Source: JAXGPX01 sp040766745 (GTDB taxonomy: Bacteria > Bacillota > Sulfobacillia > Fermentithermobacillales > Fermentithermobacillaceae). Taken from it: DNA of 64,000 nucleotides. The notes below the pieces were generated by a model. The model saw nothing but the letters and a program-made list of their open reading frames with translations. It was not told the DNA's origin and searched no databases. Of the stretch, positions 43,685-52,836 are shown piece by piece. Numbering within the stretch: the stretch's first letter is position 1; each line of letters starts with the position of its first letter. The stretch spans positions 639,737 to 703,736 of the forward strand of contig JAXGPX010000001.1 of NCBI GenBank assembly GCA_040766745.1, in the 5' to 3' direction. The position numbers and the translations under genes were made by a program.

Positions 43685-45285
43685 CCAAAGGATTCCTGGC
43701 CATTGTTCTTCACGCACACCTACCGTTCGTCAAGCATCCTGAAATCGACGACAGCCTGGAAGAAAGGTGGCTGTTTCAGGCAATTACAGATACCTATATA
43801 CCCTTGTTAAGGTCATTGTTCAAACTGTCCGAAGATAACGTACCTTACAGGATAACCGTGTCTTTATCTCCTCCGCTACTGGATATGCTAAGTGACGGTT
43901 TCCTCAAACAGCGCTATAAAACATACATTGAAAATCTCATCGAACTGTCGGAAAAGGAGACTGCCAGAGTAAGAGGTAATTGGGATCTAGAACCCCTTGC
44001 CCATATGTATCTAAATCAGTTCAGGGAAACTTATAAAGACTACACAGAGAAATTCAGGGAAAACCTTATACAACCCTGGGCTTCCCTTGAAGCAAATGGT
44101 TACGTTGAACTGGCCACCTCATCGGCGACCCATGGATACCTCCCACTTCTTATAAAAGATGAAGCTATAAGAGCCCAGATCAGAACAGGCATGCGAACCT
44201 TCCGCCGGTGCTTCGGCAGCACTCCCCAGGGTTTCTGGATTCCTGAATGTGCCTACACTCCTGAAATTGAGCCTGTAATCCAAGAAGAAGGTGCCAAATA
44301 CTTCATCCTGGAAACCCACGGAATATTATTTGCGTCTCCCAGGCCAAGGTTTGGCTTTCATGCCCCGGTAGTAACCCCACAAGGACTCATGGCCTTTGGG
44401 CGTGACCCTGACTGCTCAAAGCAAGTATGGAGCGCTGATGAAGGGTATCCCGGCGATCCCTGGTACAGAGAATTTTACCGCGACATTGGATACGAATTGC
44501 CCTTGGATTACCTGGGAAAAGCTTTACCCGGAAGCACAAGAGTACCTCTTGGTATAAAGTACCACCGAATAACTGACAGGCAGAGCAACCACAAAGAAAT
44601 CTACAGGCCTGACGCAGGGCGCCAAAGAGCCTGGGAACATGCAGGCAACTTCGTCTTCTGGCGCAATAAAGAAGCCGAATTCTGGAACGAAATATACGGC
44701 AGAAGGCCTGTCATGGTGGCACCATACGATGCTGAGCTATTCGGACACTGGTGGTATGAGGGGCCGTTGTGGCTGGAATACCTCTTAAGGCGCATGGCCA
44801 ATGAGAAGCAGCAGGTAAAGACAATAACCTTATCCCAATATCCTGAGTACTACCCTGTAAACCAGGTGGCCAGCCCTAGTGTTTCCAGTTGGGGGTACAA
44901 GGGCTACCACGAGGTCTGGCTTGAAGAATCAAACCACTGGATTTACCGTCACCTGCACCACTGCCAGGAAACCATGGTTGACCTGGCATCGCAACTAGAA
45001 CATGCAGCGGGCCTCGCAAAGAGGGCACTGAACCAGGCCGCCCGTGAGCTTCTCCTGGCACAGGCTTCTGATTGGCCTTTTATAATGAAAACAGGTACTG
45101 TGCCGGAGTACGCAAGGAACAGATTCGTTACTCATACCGGAAGATTTCAGCGGTTGGCAGATGAACTCAAAGAAGGATCTGTAGACCCGGTTTTCCTGAA
45201 ATACCTAGAACAAGTAGACAGCATTTTCCCTGACATTGACTTCAGAGACTTTCTGGCGGGCTCAGAAAAGGCAAGTTCCTTTTGA
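43681..45285 (+). CDS. GH57 / DUF1957 alpha-glucan branching-type enzyme
   Basis: About 534 residues. GH57 motifs are AIVLHAHLPFVKHPE, GFWIPECAYTPEIE (nucleophile Glu, about residue 185) and PYDAELFGHWWYEGP (acid Asp, about 350). A helical DUF1957 C-terminus follows. Such proteins form alpha-1,6 branches in glycogen. Together with GH15 and DUF4912 it makes a glucan cluster. It is translationally coupled to DUF4912. Confidence 0.9.
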   Translation: MTKGFLAIVLHAHLPFVKHPEIDDSLEERWLFQAITDTYIPLLRSLFKLSEDNVPYRITVSLSPPLLDMLSDGFLKQRYKTYIENLIELSEKETARVRGNWDLEPLAHMYLNQFRETYKDYTEKFRENLIQPWASLEANGYVELATSSATHGYLPLLIKDEAIRAQIRTGMRTFRRCFGSTPQGFWIPECAYTPEIEPVIQEEGAKYFILETHGILFASPRPRFGFHAPVVTPQGLMAFGRDPDCSKQVWSADEGYPGDPWYREFYRDIGYELPLDYLGKALPGSTRVPLGIKYHRITDRQSNHKEIYRPDAGRQRAWEHAGNFVFWRNKEAEFWNEIYGRRPVMVAPYDAELFGHWWYEGPLWLEYLLRRMANEKQQVKTITLSQYPEYYPVNQVASPSVSSWGYKGYHEVWLEESNHWIYRHLHHCQETMVDLASQLEHAAGLAKRALNQAARELLLAQASDWPFIMKTGTVPEYARNRFVTHTGRFQRLADELKEGSVDPVFLKYLEQVDSIFPDIDFRDFLAGSEKASSF

Positions 45286-45312
45286 GCCTGGGCCTTTCCA
45301 CCTATCTGAAAT

Positions 45313-46128
45313 ATGCCTGTGAAAGGATTGATGTTAGTGGCTCTGGATCCTCAAGGAATGGAGAAAAACACTACAGTCAAGGAATTCGGTACCACAAGCC
45401 TGCCAGATTCTAAAAGCAATGTCTTCTGCCTGCCAATAATCGGCCAGATTGAGGGGCACATTGTCCTTCCTTCACAAAACAAGACCACAAAATACGAGCA
45501 TGTAATGCCTCAACTAGTTGCCATAGAAGAAAACCCAGAAGTCAGCGGACTGCTAATCCTTCTCAATACTGTCGGCGGAGATGTTGAAGCTGGGCTTGCC
45601 ATAGCAGAACTCATACGAAGCATGTCGAAACCTACTGTCTCACTTGTACTAGGCGGAGGGCACAGTATTGGAGTCCCTGTGGCCGTAGCATCTGACTACT
45701 CTTTTATTACCGAATCGGCTACCATGACCATACATCCCATACGTCTGGCAGGGACTGTTCTCGGGGTTCCTCAGACCTATGAATACCTTGAGAAAATGCA
45801 GGACCGAGTAATTAGGTTTGTTGTTGACAATTCAAGGATTACAGAAAGTAAGTTTCGAGAACTAATGTTCAGAACCGGAGAACTAACCCGTGATATCGGT
45901 ACAGTACTTGTAGGCAAAGAGGCTGTAGAGGTAGGCCTGATTAGGGAAGTTGGGGGCCTGCATGAAGCAGTTAGCAAACTGAAGGAAATGTCCCGAACCA
46001 GGAACAATCAGCAAATCTCAAGCGAACAACCTCATCGAGGAAGCCACGGGCCTGAGCCTCCTGCCATACCCAACATTTCCGGCCCCATGGAACAAGAATA
46101 CACTCCTCAGATAACTGAAACGAATTGA
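45313..46128 (+). CDS. tepA: TepA/ClpP-like serine protease
   Basis: 271 residues, ClpP/crotonase fold. LLILLNTVGGDVEAGLAIAELI is followed by the nucleophile region LGGGHSIGVPVA (Ser about residue 119) and the His in TMTIHPIRL. TepA (YmfB) of Bacillus belongs to this family. The 50-residue tail is low complexity. The ylzJ gene follows, the Bacillus tepA-ylzJ order, but spoIIIE/sftA does not follow here. Confidence 0.88.
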   Translation: MPVKGLMLVALDPQGMEKNTTVKEFGTTSLPDSKSNVFCLPIIGQIEGHIVLPSQNKTTKYEHVMPQLVAIEENPEVSGLLILLNTVGGDVEAGLAIAELIRSMSKPTVSLVLGGGHSIGVPVAVASDYSFITESATMTIHPIRLAGTVLGVPQTYEYLEKMQDRVIRFVVDNSRITESKFRELMFRTGELTRDIGTVLVGKEAVEVGLIREVGGLHEAVSKLKEMSRTRNNQQISSEQPHRGSHGPEPPAIPNISGPMEQEYTPQITETN

Positions 46129-46142
46129 CGGAGGCAAGATAT

Positions 46143-46358
46143 ATGGTGCTTTATACAATCTATCCTCAAGAGGTAGTTTACCAGGTCGACGAACCAAAGC
46201 ATTATTTCACAGTAGATTTTGAGGGCCGCACTTTCGTAATGGAATTCCTAAACGGCCAAGCCCAAATAGTAAGGCTAATCTCGTCTGACCCAAGAGACTA
46301 CCTTAAGCCCCAATGGCAACCTGGATCAAAACTGGGGTTTACTATCCCAAGCGAATGA
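46143..46358 (+). CDS. ylzJ: YlzJ-like protein
   Basis: 71 residues starting MVLYTIYPQEVVYQ. It has two short beta segments (HYFTVDFEGRTFVME, AQIVRLISSDPRDYL) and a C-terminal PGSKLGF, as in YlzJ. ATG 46143 has GGAGG 8 nt upstream and is preferred over an ATG overlapping tepA. Function is unknown; linkage to tepA is conserved. Confidence 0.82.
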   Translation: MVLYTIYPQEVVYQVDEPKHYFTVDFEGRTFVMEFLNGQAQIVRLISSDPRDYLKPQWQPGSKLGFTIPSE

Positions 46359-46368
46359 TCTAGCATCT

Positions 46369-46404
46369 TCGGGCCAAGGGCATCACTCGGGCCAAGGGCA
46401 TCAC
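46369..46404. repeat. 18-bp perfect tandem duplication
   Basis: TCGGGCCAAGGGCATCAC occurs twice back to back between the ends of ylzJ and the MoaD-like gene. It looks like a recent slippage event. Confidence 0.9.
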
Positions 46405-46407
46405 AGC

Positions 46408-46650
46408 TTAGCCGCCCATAATCGGCGAAACCAATACGATTTCATCACCAGGTTGTGGGCTATAACTCAGTTCTACCCGCTCGTCTTTGACCAGGGCAAA
46501 CATGAACAGTTCTTTCGCCACATTAAGCCTGCCCAAAATATCAGCAATCGTCTCGCCGGCAATCAAATCAATTTCAAGTTTCTCTTGCCCCTTGTGAAGG
46601 TACTCAGCTGTATGGCCTATAGCTGACAACGTGATTTTTCCCGGTTTCAC
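46408..46650 (-). CDS. MoaD/ThiS-like sulphur carrier protein
   Basis: 80 residues of beta-grasp fold ending ...SPIMGG, the C-terminal Gly-Gly that is thiocarboxylated. GDEIVLVSPIMGG is typical of MoaD. It stands alone with no moaE or thiF nearby, so molybdopterin, tungstopterin or other sulphur transfer cannot be distinguished. GTG start behind GGAAGTGA. Confidence 0.82.
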   Translation of the reverse strand: MKPGKITLSAIGHTAEYLHKGQEKLEIDLIAGETIADILGRLNVAKELFMFALVKDERVELSYSPQPGDEIVLVSPIMGG

Positions 46651-46674
46651 CCTTGATCACTTCCTTTACATACT

Positions 46675-47955
46675 TTACATACTTCTCGCTCGCGACACTG
46701 ACTTACCGGACGTACCGAAACCGCTCTTCCCTTTGATGCCTGACTTGCTAAATAACCTTGCCCCGGCTATGAAGAATCCAAGGGCAAGAATGTTGAATGC
46801 CCCGGCCATAAAGAAACTGGGATCGAAGCTGCCTGTTACCTCTGCAACGTAACCTGTAACCGCAGGGGCAACTGCCATAGCAAGGGCACCTGCAAAATTG
46901 AAAATCGCCAATATGGTACCTCTGGATTCAACAGGTGCGCTCTCAGTCACATAGGAAATGAGCCCCGGATCTATTACAAGTTTACCAGTAGCGCCATACA
47001 CAGCTAATAGCAGAACAAGGCCGGCAACACTATTCATCATAGGAATTGCCATTGTAGCTATGGCAGATACAGGTAAGCAGATGTTGACTACCAGAGATTT
47101 ACTTCCTGTCCTATCTGAAACATACCCGCCCAGAATAGTTGAAGGGGCCATGGCAAACGGCATTACGACCGGTATTATTGCAGCAAGGCTTTGATCAAAG
47201 CCCCTAATAGTCTCAAGATAGTAAGGGAGCCATGTAAGCATGAGGTAAAACCCATACATACTCAAAAAGTGAGTAATCGAAAAACACGTCAAAAATACCC
47301 ACGAGGTTGATGCCGGGTTTGAACCGCCAAGGCCATGCCTGGCCGGGCCTGGGCACACCGCGCCTGTTACCTCAGGCTTACGAGGTTCAGGCACCTCCCT
47401 AATAATTGCAGCGACAAATAGCACGGAGATAATTCCCAATACGCCAAAAGGAAGCCTCCATCCCAAGAACGTGCCTGATAGGAGCCTTCCGAAAATCATC
47501 CCCAGCCCTGTCCCAAGGGCAGAACCTGCTACAGATGCACTGTTTCCAAATGCCTTTCGTTCTGGAGGAACAATGTTGCTGATAATGGCAAACTGGCACG
47601 CAAAATAGGTAGCCTGCCCCGCTCCGCCCATTACCCTAGTAATCAGAAACTGCTGCTGGTTCACGGCAAACCCACTCAGGAGCACAGCAAGAGATTGGAG
47701 GCCAAATCCGGTGAGCAAAACTCGTTTTGAACCAAACCTGTCAGCAAGAAACCCAGTCGGTATCTGAAGTGCAGTATAGGCCATAAAAAAACCGGAGCTT
47801 AGAAGGCCCAGAAAAGTCTCAGACAGGCTCCAGTAATCTGCAATATCCTTGAGCGTAACAGACAGTACTGTTCTTGCCGCGTATAGAAGGAACCAGCCAA
47901 ATGAAAGAACCAGTACACTTCGGATCCATTTCCCAGGCCTCTGCTGCAATTTCAT
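46675..47955 (-). CDS. MFS transporter
   Basis: 426 residues with about 12 hydrophobic segments. The MFS loop motif GFLADRFGSKRVLLTG lies after helix 2, and a second GGYVSDRTGSKSL lies near the middle. This resembles anion/cation or oxalate/formate-type MFS carriers; substrate is not predictable. GGAGGTC precedes the ATG, and the MoaD-like gene follows 24 nt downstream. Confidence 0.85.
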   Translation of the reverse strand: MKLQQRPGKWIRSVLVLSFGWFLLYAARTVLSVTLKDIADYWSLSETFLGLLSSGFFMAYTALQIPTGFLADRFGSKRVLLTGFGLQSLAVLLSGFAVNQQQFLITRVMGGAGQATYFACQFAIISNIVPPERKAFGNSASVAGSALGTGLGMIFGRLLSGTFLGWRLPFGVLGIISVLFVAAIIREVPEPRKPEVTGAVCPGPARHGLGGSNPASTSWVFLTCFSITHFLSMYGFYLMLTWLPYYLETIRGFDQSLAAIIPVVMPFAMAPSTILGGYVSDRTGSKSLVVNICLPVSAIATMAIPMMNSVAGLVLLLAVYGATGKLVIDPGLISYVTESAPVESRGTILAIFNFAGALAMAVAPAVTGYVAEVTGSFDPSFFMAGAFNILALGFFIAGARLFSKSGIKGKSGFGTSGKSVSRARSM

Positions 47956-48126
47956 CTGACCTCCGCAAAAAAAGATAATGACTTGAGCATTTGCTCCATC
48001 ATACCATTACAGAGGCATAAATGGGCCAATTTGCCGGGTCAGGCGGGGCATTCTCCTAACGGTTTTGCCTCTCGTCTACATCAGGGTAAGTAAGGTATAA
48101 TATGGGGCAATCGGGAGGTTATTCAC

Positions 48127-49062
48127 TTGTGGTCTACTGTGCTGAAAAATGATCAGGTGTCCATTTACCGGATTGAGCAGCCCGGCCCCTGGCCCGGCTG
48201 CCAAAAGTTCCTGTCACCCTGGCTAATTAGCATTAAGGCCGGCTCTACCCCGGTAAACATCCTCATAGACCCAGGGCCATCATCTGCAATTCCATCTTTG
48301 GCCTGTGCTCTGGATGAACTAAACATAAGTAACCTGGACTGGATTCTTCTGACTCACATACATATTGACCATGCAGGTGGAGTAGGACTTCTGATCAGCC
48401 AATACCCGTCGGCCAAGGTCCTTGTCCACCACAGGGGAATACGGCATCTTGCCAACCCGGAAAGACTATGGCAGGGCAGTGTGAATACACTCGGAGATCT
48501 GGCTCACCTTTATGGAGAAATAGTCCCTGTGCCCGAAGATAAACTTGTAGACGCCTCTGCAATTCAAGGATCCATCTACGGCTTCTCTGTTCTGGATACT
48601 CCAGGCCACGCTCCCCACCATTTATCTTTTTTGCTTACATTGAATGGCAAAAGAATCCTATTTGCCGGGGAAGCAGCAGGAGTTTTTCTTCCTGGCAGTG
48701 GCCCCCATGACATCTACATGCGCCCGGCGACGCCTCCAAAGTTCTTTTTTGACACATCCATGAAAACCCTGGACTTGCTCTGCTCTACCCAACCCGGGTT
48801 CATTTGCTGTGGCCACTACGGTTTCTCAGATAATGCCAATCTGCTTCTTGAATTGCACAAGAAACAGTTGAAAATGTGGAAAGACATAATAGCCAGGCAT
48901 AAGATTCAAGAGCCAGAGGCAATTTTGAGCCGGCTGCTCGCCCAAGACCCGCTCCTAAAGCAGTTTGAGGCCTTTGAACACAATGTCAGAGACAGAGAGG
49001 AATACTTTCTCAGAAACAGCATAAAGGGATTCCTCGGGTTTCTTTCCAATAGCCAGCAGTAG
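48127..49062 (+). CDS. Metallo-beta-lactamase fold hydrolase
   Basis: 311 residues. The metal motif LLTHIHIDHAGG (about residue 78), DTPGHAPHH and a late CCGHYGF carry the HxHxDH and remaining His ligands. Similar to uncharacterised MBL hydrolases; the substrate is unknown. TTG start with GGGAGG 8 nt upstream; a TATAAT at 48096-48101 may be its -10. The GH18 gene follows by 2 nt. Confidence 0.85.
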   Translation: MWSTVLKNDQVSIYRIEQPGPWPGCQKFLSPWLISIKAGSTPVNILIDPGPSSAIPSLACALDELNISNLDWILLTHIHIDHAGGVGLLISQYPSAKVLVHHRGIRHLANPERLWQGSVNTLGDLAHLYGEIVPVPEDKLVDASAIQGSIYGFSVLDTPGHAPHHLSFLLTLNGKRILFAGEAAGVFLPGSGPHDIYMRPATPPKFFFDTSMKTLDLLCSTQPGFICCGHYGFSDNANLLLELHKKQLKMWKDIIARHKIQEPEAILSRLLAQDPLLKQFEAFEHNVRDREEYFLRNSIKGFLGFLSNSQQ

Positions 49063-49094
49063 AAATGGATCAATGTACCGGGAGGGTATATGTT

Positions 49095-50639
49095 TTGGAT
49101 AACCAGAATCGACAAAATAGATGGTCAAAATCATTTTTGCTTATATTGCTCACATTTACAGTATTCCTAGCCACTACTCTTGGGCCTGTACCTATACAAA
49201 CCGCAGCGGCCATGTACCAGTCAGTAGCCTTCGACATAACCCCTGCCGAGCCTCCTTACGCCAATGTACTTCTTGACATGGCACCTGTAAAATCGCCTGT
49301 AAGGCCATACGTTGAAGAAGGAACTACAATGGTACCCCTGAGGGCTCTTGGAGAAGCCCTTGGAGCCGAAATCGGGTGGGATCAGAACGAAAGGGCAGCA
49401 ACCTACTCAAAGGGCAATATATCTCTGATTGTCAAAATAGGAGAGGCTGACATAGCCACTTCTGACGGCCAAGCAGTTCCCATGCCATTGCCTGCAACTT
49501 TGCTGGAAGGAAACACAATGGTTCCTTTGAGGCTATTCAGTGAGATACTGGATTTCCAGGTATCCTGGGATCAAAACACCCGTACAGTTCATGTCCAGTC
49601 ACCAAAGCAACCTATCGAACTCTGGGGTTTTTATGCCCTTGGGAGTGCCACTTATTCCAGCTGGGAAGACACTTTTGCCAGCAAGTATCCTTATTCAGCA
49701 GACGATTCACCGGCTCAAAGTATGGGAGGCGTGTTCGTTGGCTGGTTCTCAGTAGACAAAGACGGATCTGTTAGCAGCAAGCCTAACCCTACAGGATTTC
49801 AGAAACCTGGCGGTTGGCAGGCTGTTCTTCTACAAGCTAAGCTAAACGGCCTGCAGGTATTTTCCATGTATTTTGCAGATCAGCAATCAAGCAACATATC
49901 AGGCATTTTGGAGGATGCTGTTTCAAGAGAGGCGCTTGCAAAGAACATTGCCCTTACAGCCTGGGAATACGACGGAGTGCTCATAGACTTTGAAGGGCTT
50001 GGGCTAGACCCTGCAAACGCAGATTCTGACAAGGAAAACTTTAATGGGTTTCTCAGTACTCTAAAGGGCCATCTAGCCGGAAAACCATTGTCTGTAGCGC
50101 TTCCTCCCTTGAATAGTTCGTTTTCCGGTTATGACCATGAATACATAGGTAAAACTGCTGATTTCTTAGTGCTTATGGCATACTCCTACGAAGATCCGGC
50201 CGTTCCTTCGCCAACAGCACCTTTTGCCAAGGTGGAGGAAGCCATCAAACTGGAGATCCAGGCAGTAGAACCTAAAAAGGTAATCCTTGGCATACCTGCA
50301 TATGGCACTCTATACAAGACAACAGCAGAGGGAACGTTCATTCAGGCCAGGCCGGCTTCAAGGGATAGTTCAAATATTCTGCCTCAGCATGTTCTGCCAG
50401 ATTCTCAGCAGATCCCCAGATCTGTTTTTGCTCCTCAGTACCTCAGCAATTATGCTGAATGGAGTACCCAGGAAGGGTCGTACAAAGCCTTCCTAGAAGA
50501 TGCACAATCGCTTCAAGCACGGATTCTGATGGCCAAGAGATACGGCATTAAGGGAGCGGCCATTTGGCGGTTAGGGCTCCTTCCTGAAGACTGGTGGGGC
50601 CATATAAACCAAAAAGCTGCAATACAGAGGTCTGAATAG
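49095..50639 (+). CDS. Secreted GH18 protein with two copper-amine-oxidase-like (CuAO_N1) modules
   Basis: About 514 residues. A signal peptide (hydrophobic FLLILLTFTVFLATTL, cut near QTAAA) is followed by a pair of stalk-type modules (TTMVPLRALGEALGAEIGWD and NTMVPLRLFSEILDFQVSWD). A GH18 chitinase-like barrel has the acidic motif YDGVLIDFEGL. Such combinations occur in spore-cortex or cell-wall hydrolases. The canonical DxxDxDxE is reduced (GVLIDFE), so activity is uncertain. A TTG at 49095 is preferred (GGGAGG upstream) over ATG 49065. Confidence 0.82.
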   Translation: MDNQNRQNRWSKSFLLILLTFTVFLATTLGPVPIQTAAAMYQSVAFDITPAEPPYANVLLDMAPVKSPVRPYVEEGTTMVPLRALGEALGAEIGWDQNERAATYSKGNISLIVKIGEADIATSDGQAVPMPLPATLLEGNTMVPLRLFSEILDFQVSWDQNTRTVHVQSPKQPIELWGFYALGSATYSSWEDTFASKYPYSADDSPAQSMGGVFVGWFSVDKDGSVSSKPNPTGFQKPGGWQAVLLQAKLNGLQVFSMYFADQQSSNISGILEDAVSREALAKNIALTAWEYDGVLIDFEGLGLDPANADSDKENFNGFLSTLKGHLAGKPLSVALPPLNSSFSGYDHEYIGKTADFLVLMAYSYEDPAVPSPTAPFAKVEEAIKLEIQAVEPKKVILGIPAYGTLYKTTAEGTFIQARPASRDSSNILPQHVLPDSQQIPRSVFAPQYLSNYAEWSTQEGSYKAFLEDAQSLQARILMAKRYGIKGAAIWRLGLLPEDWWGHINQKAAIQRSE

Positions 50640-50680
50640 CCAGGTGAAATCTTAAAAGCCTAAAAGGCCAAAAGACTAAA

Positions 50681-50724
50681 GGGGGACCTGAGGCTTACAC
50701 TCAACAGCCTGTTCCCCCTGTTGA
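50681..50724 (+). other. Imperfect hairpin after the GH18 gene
   Basis: GGGGGACCTGAGGCT pairs imperfectly with AGCCTGTTCCCCC. No T-run follows, so terminator function is uncertain. The rest of 50640-50800 holds no gene. Confidence 0.35.
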
Positions 50725-50800
50725 CAGCAACGATATAACAGTAACGATTCTGCTTATAGTTAGCCTATTGACTCCGCATCTGCTTGATTAAGAGTCTGGC

Positions 50801-51985
50801 CTAGAACTTGTCGTACAGCAGCCCTGCAAAGCACATAAGGGCAAACTTGATCCCTGGGACAAGTGAATCAATGTACAGAAACTCGCTGGTCTTGTGGCCA
50901 TTCCGAGACTCTTTGAAGCCCATGGTTACTGCAGGCCAGCCCTTTGAAAGAGGAATATTTGAATCAGTGCTGCCGGCACCAAGGGACAGTTTATGGCCCA
51001 GTTCCTCTCCAAGAGACAACAGGCCTTTGATATATTCTGACGAAGGTGAAATCGTCCCTGTGGGCCTGTCTCCCACAACTTCTATAGTGTACTCAGTATC
51101 AGTCTCGCTTGCCGCTTCGTCCAAAGCCTTCATTACCTCTTGCTCCAACCGGGCCAGCGGTTCTTTAGCCACAGACCTCATGTCCAGCAGCATGAACGCA
51201 CTTTGGGCTATGGAGTTGACCGAATGTCCGCCCTGAACCACTCCAACATTGAAAGTGGTCTTGGGGCTCACAGGCACCTGAATCTGTGCGATTTTCGCAA
51301 TAGCAGTGCCCATTCCGTGAATGGCACTTGAGTTCCCAAAGGCGCCCCAACTATGTCCACCCTGGCCTGTAAATTCTATACGAAGGCGCCTGCTCCCTAC
51401 CCCGCTGTTTACAATCTGATCCATTCCCCCGTCTATGTTCAAAAACACCAGATTATCCGGGTTTAGCTTGAATCCCTGGAAATCATAATCTTCGACATGT
51501 TCGCAGAAGTAGCGTGCTCCTCTGAGGTCTCCAAGTCCTTCCTCGCCTACGTTGGCTATGAGCAATACCGGATGAGGCAATGGCAAGTGCCGGCAGAATA
51601 CCTTTCCCAGAAGAAGCATGCATGCCACTGACGCCGAATTGTCGCTTACTCCCGGTGCCGCAAGGATGTTCCCTTGCCTTTTTACGGTAAGATCCGTATC
51701 CATTGGAAACACTGTGTCCATGTGAGCCATGCTTACAATAACTTTCGATGGGTCTGTTCCGGGGAAAAAGCCGATAACGTTTCCTACCTCGTCTACCTTA
51801 ACAATCGGAAAGCCCAACGATTCCATTTTCTTTTTGAGGTAATCGACCCGGGGCCCTTCTTCATTGCTTGGCGCAGGAACCTCGGTAATCTCTGTGATAA
51901 GGCTGACGTATTCCTCGAGGCAAGTCTCAAAATAGTCCAGTCCTTGCCTTACCACGGGCTCTTTCAGCAAAGATTCTGATATCAA
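50801..51985 (-). CDS. M20-family metallopeptidase
   Basis: About 394 residues. MAHMDTVFPMDTDL gives the first metal His and Asp, PGVSDNSASVACML the bridging Asp, ANVGEEGLGDLRGA the catalytic Glu pair, and a late STDSNIPLS segment carries another ligand. Related to tripeptidase/PepT-like M20 enzymes. TTG 51985 has GGAGGTG 6 nt upstream. Confidence 0.88.
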   Translation of the reverse strand: MISESLLKEPVVRQGLDYFETCLEEYVSLITEITEVPAPSNEEGPRVDYLKKKMESLGFPIVKVDEVGNVIGFFPGTDPSKVIVSMAHMDTVFPMDTDLTVKRQGNILAAPGVSDNSASVACMLLLGKVFCRHLPLPHPVLLIANVGEEGLGDLRGARYFCEHVEDYDFQGFKLNPDNLVFLNIDGGMDQIVNSGVGSRRLRIEFTGQGGHSWGAFGNSSAIHGMGTAIAKIAQIQVPVSPKTTFNVGVVQGGHSVNSIAQSAFMLLDMRSVAKEPLARLEQEVMKALDEAASETDTEYTIEVVGDRPTGTISPSSEYIKGLLSLGEELGHKLSLGAGSTDSNIPLSKGWPAVTMGFKESRNGHKTSEFLYIDSLVPGIKFALMCFAGLLYDKF

Positions 51986-52083
51986 TAGAAACACCTCCAA
52001 GTTGCGAAACGCCTATCCCTTTTTTACCCTGAAATCATATGTCTATACAAGCCCATCAGGTCTGGCACCTGTATATGTTAGAG

Positions 52084-52092
52084 TGGTATAAT
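52084..52092 (+). promoter_or_regulatory. Extended -10 promoter of the riboflavin transporter
   Basis: TGGTATAAT (TATAAT at 52087-52092) lies 13-15 nt before the FMN riboswitch. The -35 is poor. Confidence 0.5.
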
Positions 52093-52104
52093 TTCGATTG
52101 GCAG

Positions 52105-52240
52105 TCTTCGGGGCAGGGTGCAATTCCCGACCGGTGGTAATGCCGTCTACAAGGACGGACGAGCCCGACAGCCCCAGCGGTTGAATCCGGTGAGATTCCG
52201 GTGCCGACGGTAACAGTCCGAATGGGAGGAGACTGGGGAT
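52105..52240 (+). ncRNA. FMN riboswitch (RFN element)
   Basis: The conserved RFN core is visible: GGGGCAGGGTGCAATTCCCG, ACCGGTGGTAAT, GAGCCCGACAGCC, GAATCCGGTGAGATTCCGGTGCCGACGGT and AACAGTCCGAATGGGAGGAG. It binds FMN and controls the ribU-like gene at 52326. A downstream stem (52277-52288 with 309-317) pairs the ribosome site, suggesting translational control. Confidence 0.93.
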
Positions 52241-52276
52241 GTTTGTATTCCACCCACAGTTGCCTAAACGTTTTAA

Positions 52277-52317
52277 CCCCTGAAGTAGCCAGGCTCAAAT
52301 ATTTCAAACTACAGGGG
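52277..52317 (+). promoter_or_regulatory. Ribosome-site-sequestering stem of the riboswitch
   Basis: CCCCT/GTAG (52277-52288) pairs with CTACAGGGG (52309-52317) over 9 bp with a bulge, covering the AGGGGG ribosome site of the transporter gene. No T-run follows, so this points to translational rather than transcriptional control. Confidence 0.55.
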
Positions 52318-52325
52318 GAATCCCA

Positions 52326-52829
52326 ATGGAAAAGAATCGTAGTCCTCTTCTCACATTGGTAGTCCTGGGTCTGGTGACTTCGGTTGTAATGGTATCTACC
52401 ATGTTCCTAAAGTTACCTACTCTAACAGGCTACATCCATCTCGGCGACGGAGTAATCTATGCAGCTAGCTTGGCCCTGGGGCCTCTTGCCGGGGCCGTTT
52501 CGGCGGCGCTGGGATCGGCGCTGGCTGATGTCCTTGGCGGCTATCCTGCGTGGGCTCCGTGGACATTTGCAATTAAAGGGATCGCCGGCTATATCGTAGG
52601 GAAACTCGGCTACGGCAAGAGCAAAATGAACAGGCTCGTTGCAATGTCACTTGCATCGTTGTGGATCGTAGCCGGGTACGCCGCAGGCACAGCCTTCATG
52701 TACTCGCCAATGGCAGTTTGGGGTGAAATCCTGGGGAATCTGGTTCAGACCGGTTCAGGCATAGTAATTGGCTCGCTCCTGGGCCCGGTTCTGCAAACTG
52801 CCCTGGGCCATCAGAACCACAGGTTCTGA
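52326..52829 (+). CDS. ECF transporter S-component, riboflavin type
   Basis: 167 residues with about five to six membrane helices: TGYIHLGDGVIYAASLALGPLAGA, ALADVLGGYPAWAPWTFAIKGIAG. The fold is that of ECF substrate-binding S-components (ECF-ribofla_trS). The FMN riboswitch upstream points to riboflavin or a flavin precursor. The ATPase and T subunits (EcfA/EcfT) must be elsewhere, as is normal for group II ECF carriers. Confidence 0.88.
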   Translation: MEKNRSPLLTLVVLGLVTSVVMVSTMFLKLPTLTGYIHLGDGVIYAASLALGPLAGAVSAALGSALADVLGGYPAWAPWTFAIKGIAGYIVGKLGYGKSKMNRLVAMSLASLWIVAGYAAGTAFMYSPMAVWGEILGNLVQTGSGIVIGSLLGPVLQTALGHQNHRF

Positions 52830-52830
52830 T
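52810..52830 (+). terminator. Hairpin over the end of the riboflavin carrier gene
   Basis: ATCAGAACC/GGTTCTGAT (9-bp perfect stem, ACA loop) contains the stop codon. Only TTTGG follows, so it is a weak terminator. Confidence 0.45.
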
Positions 52831-52836
52831 TTGGAA

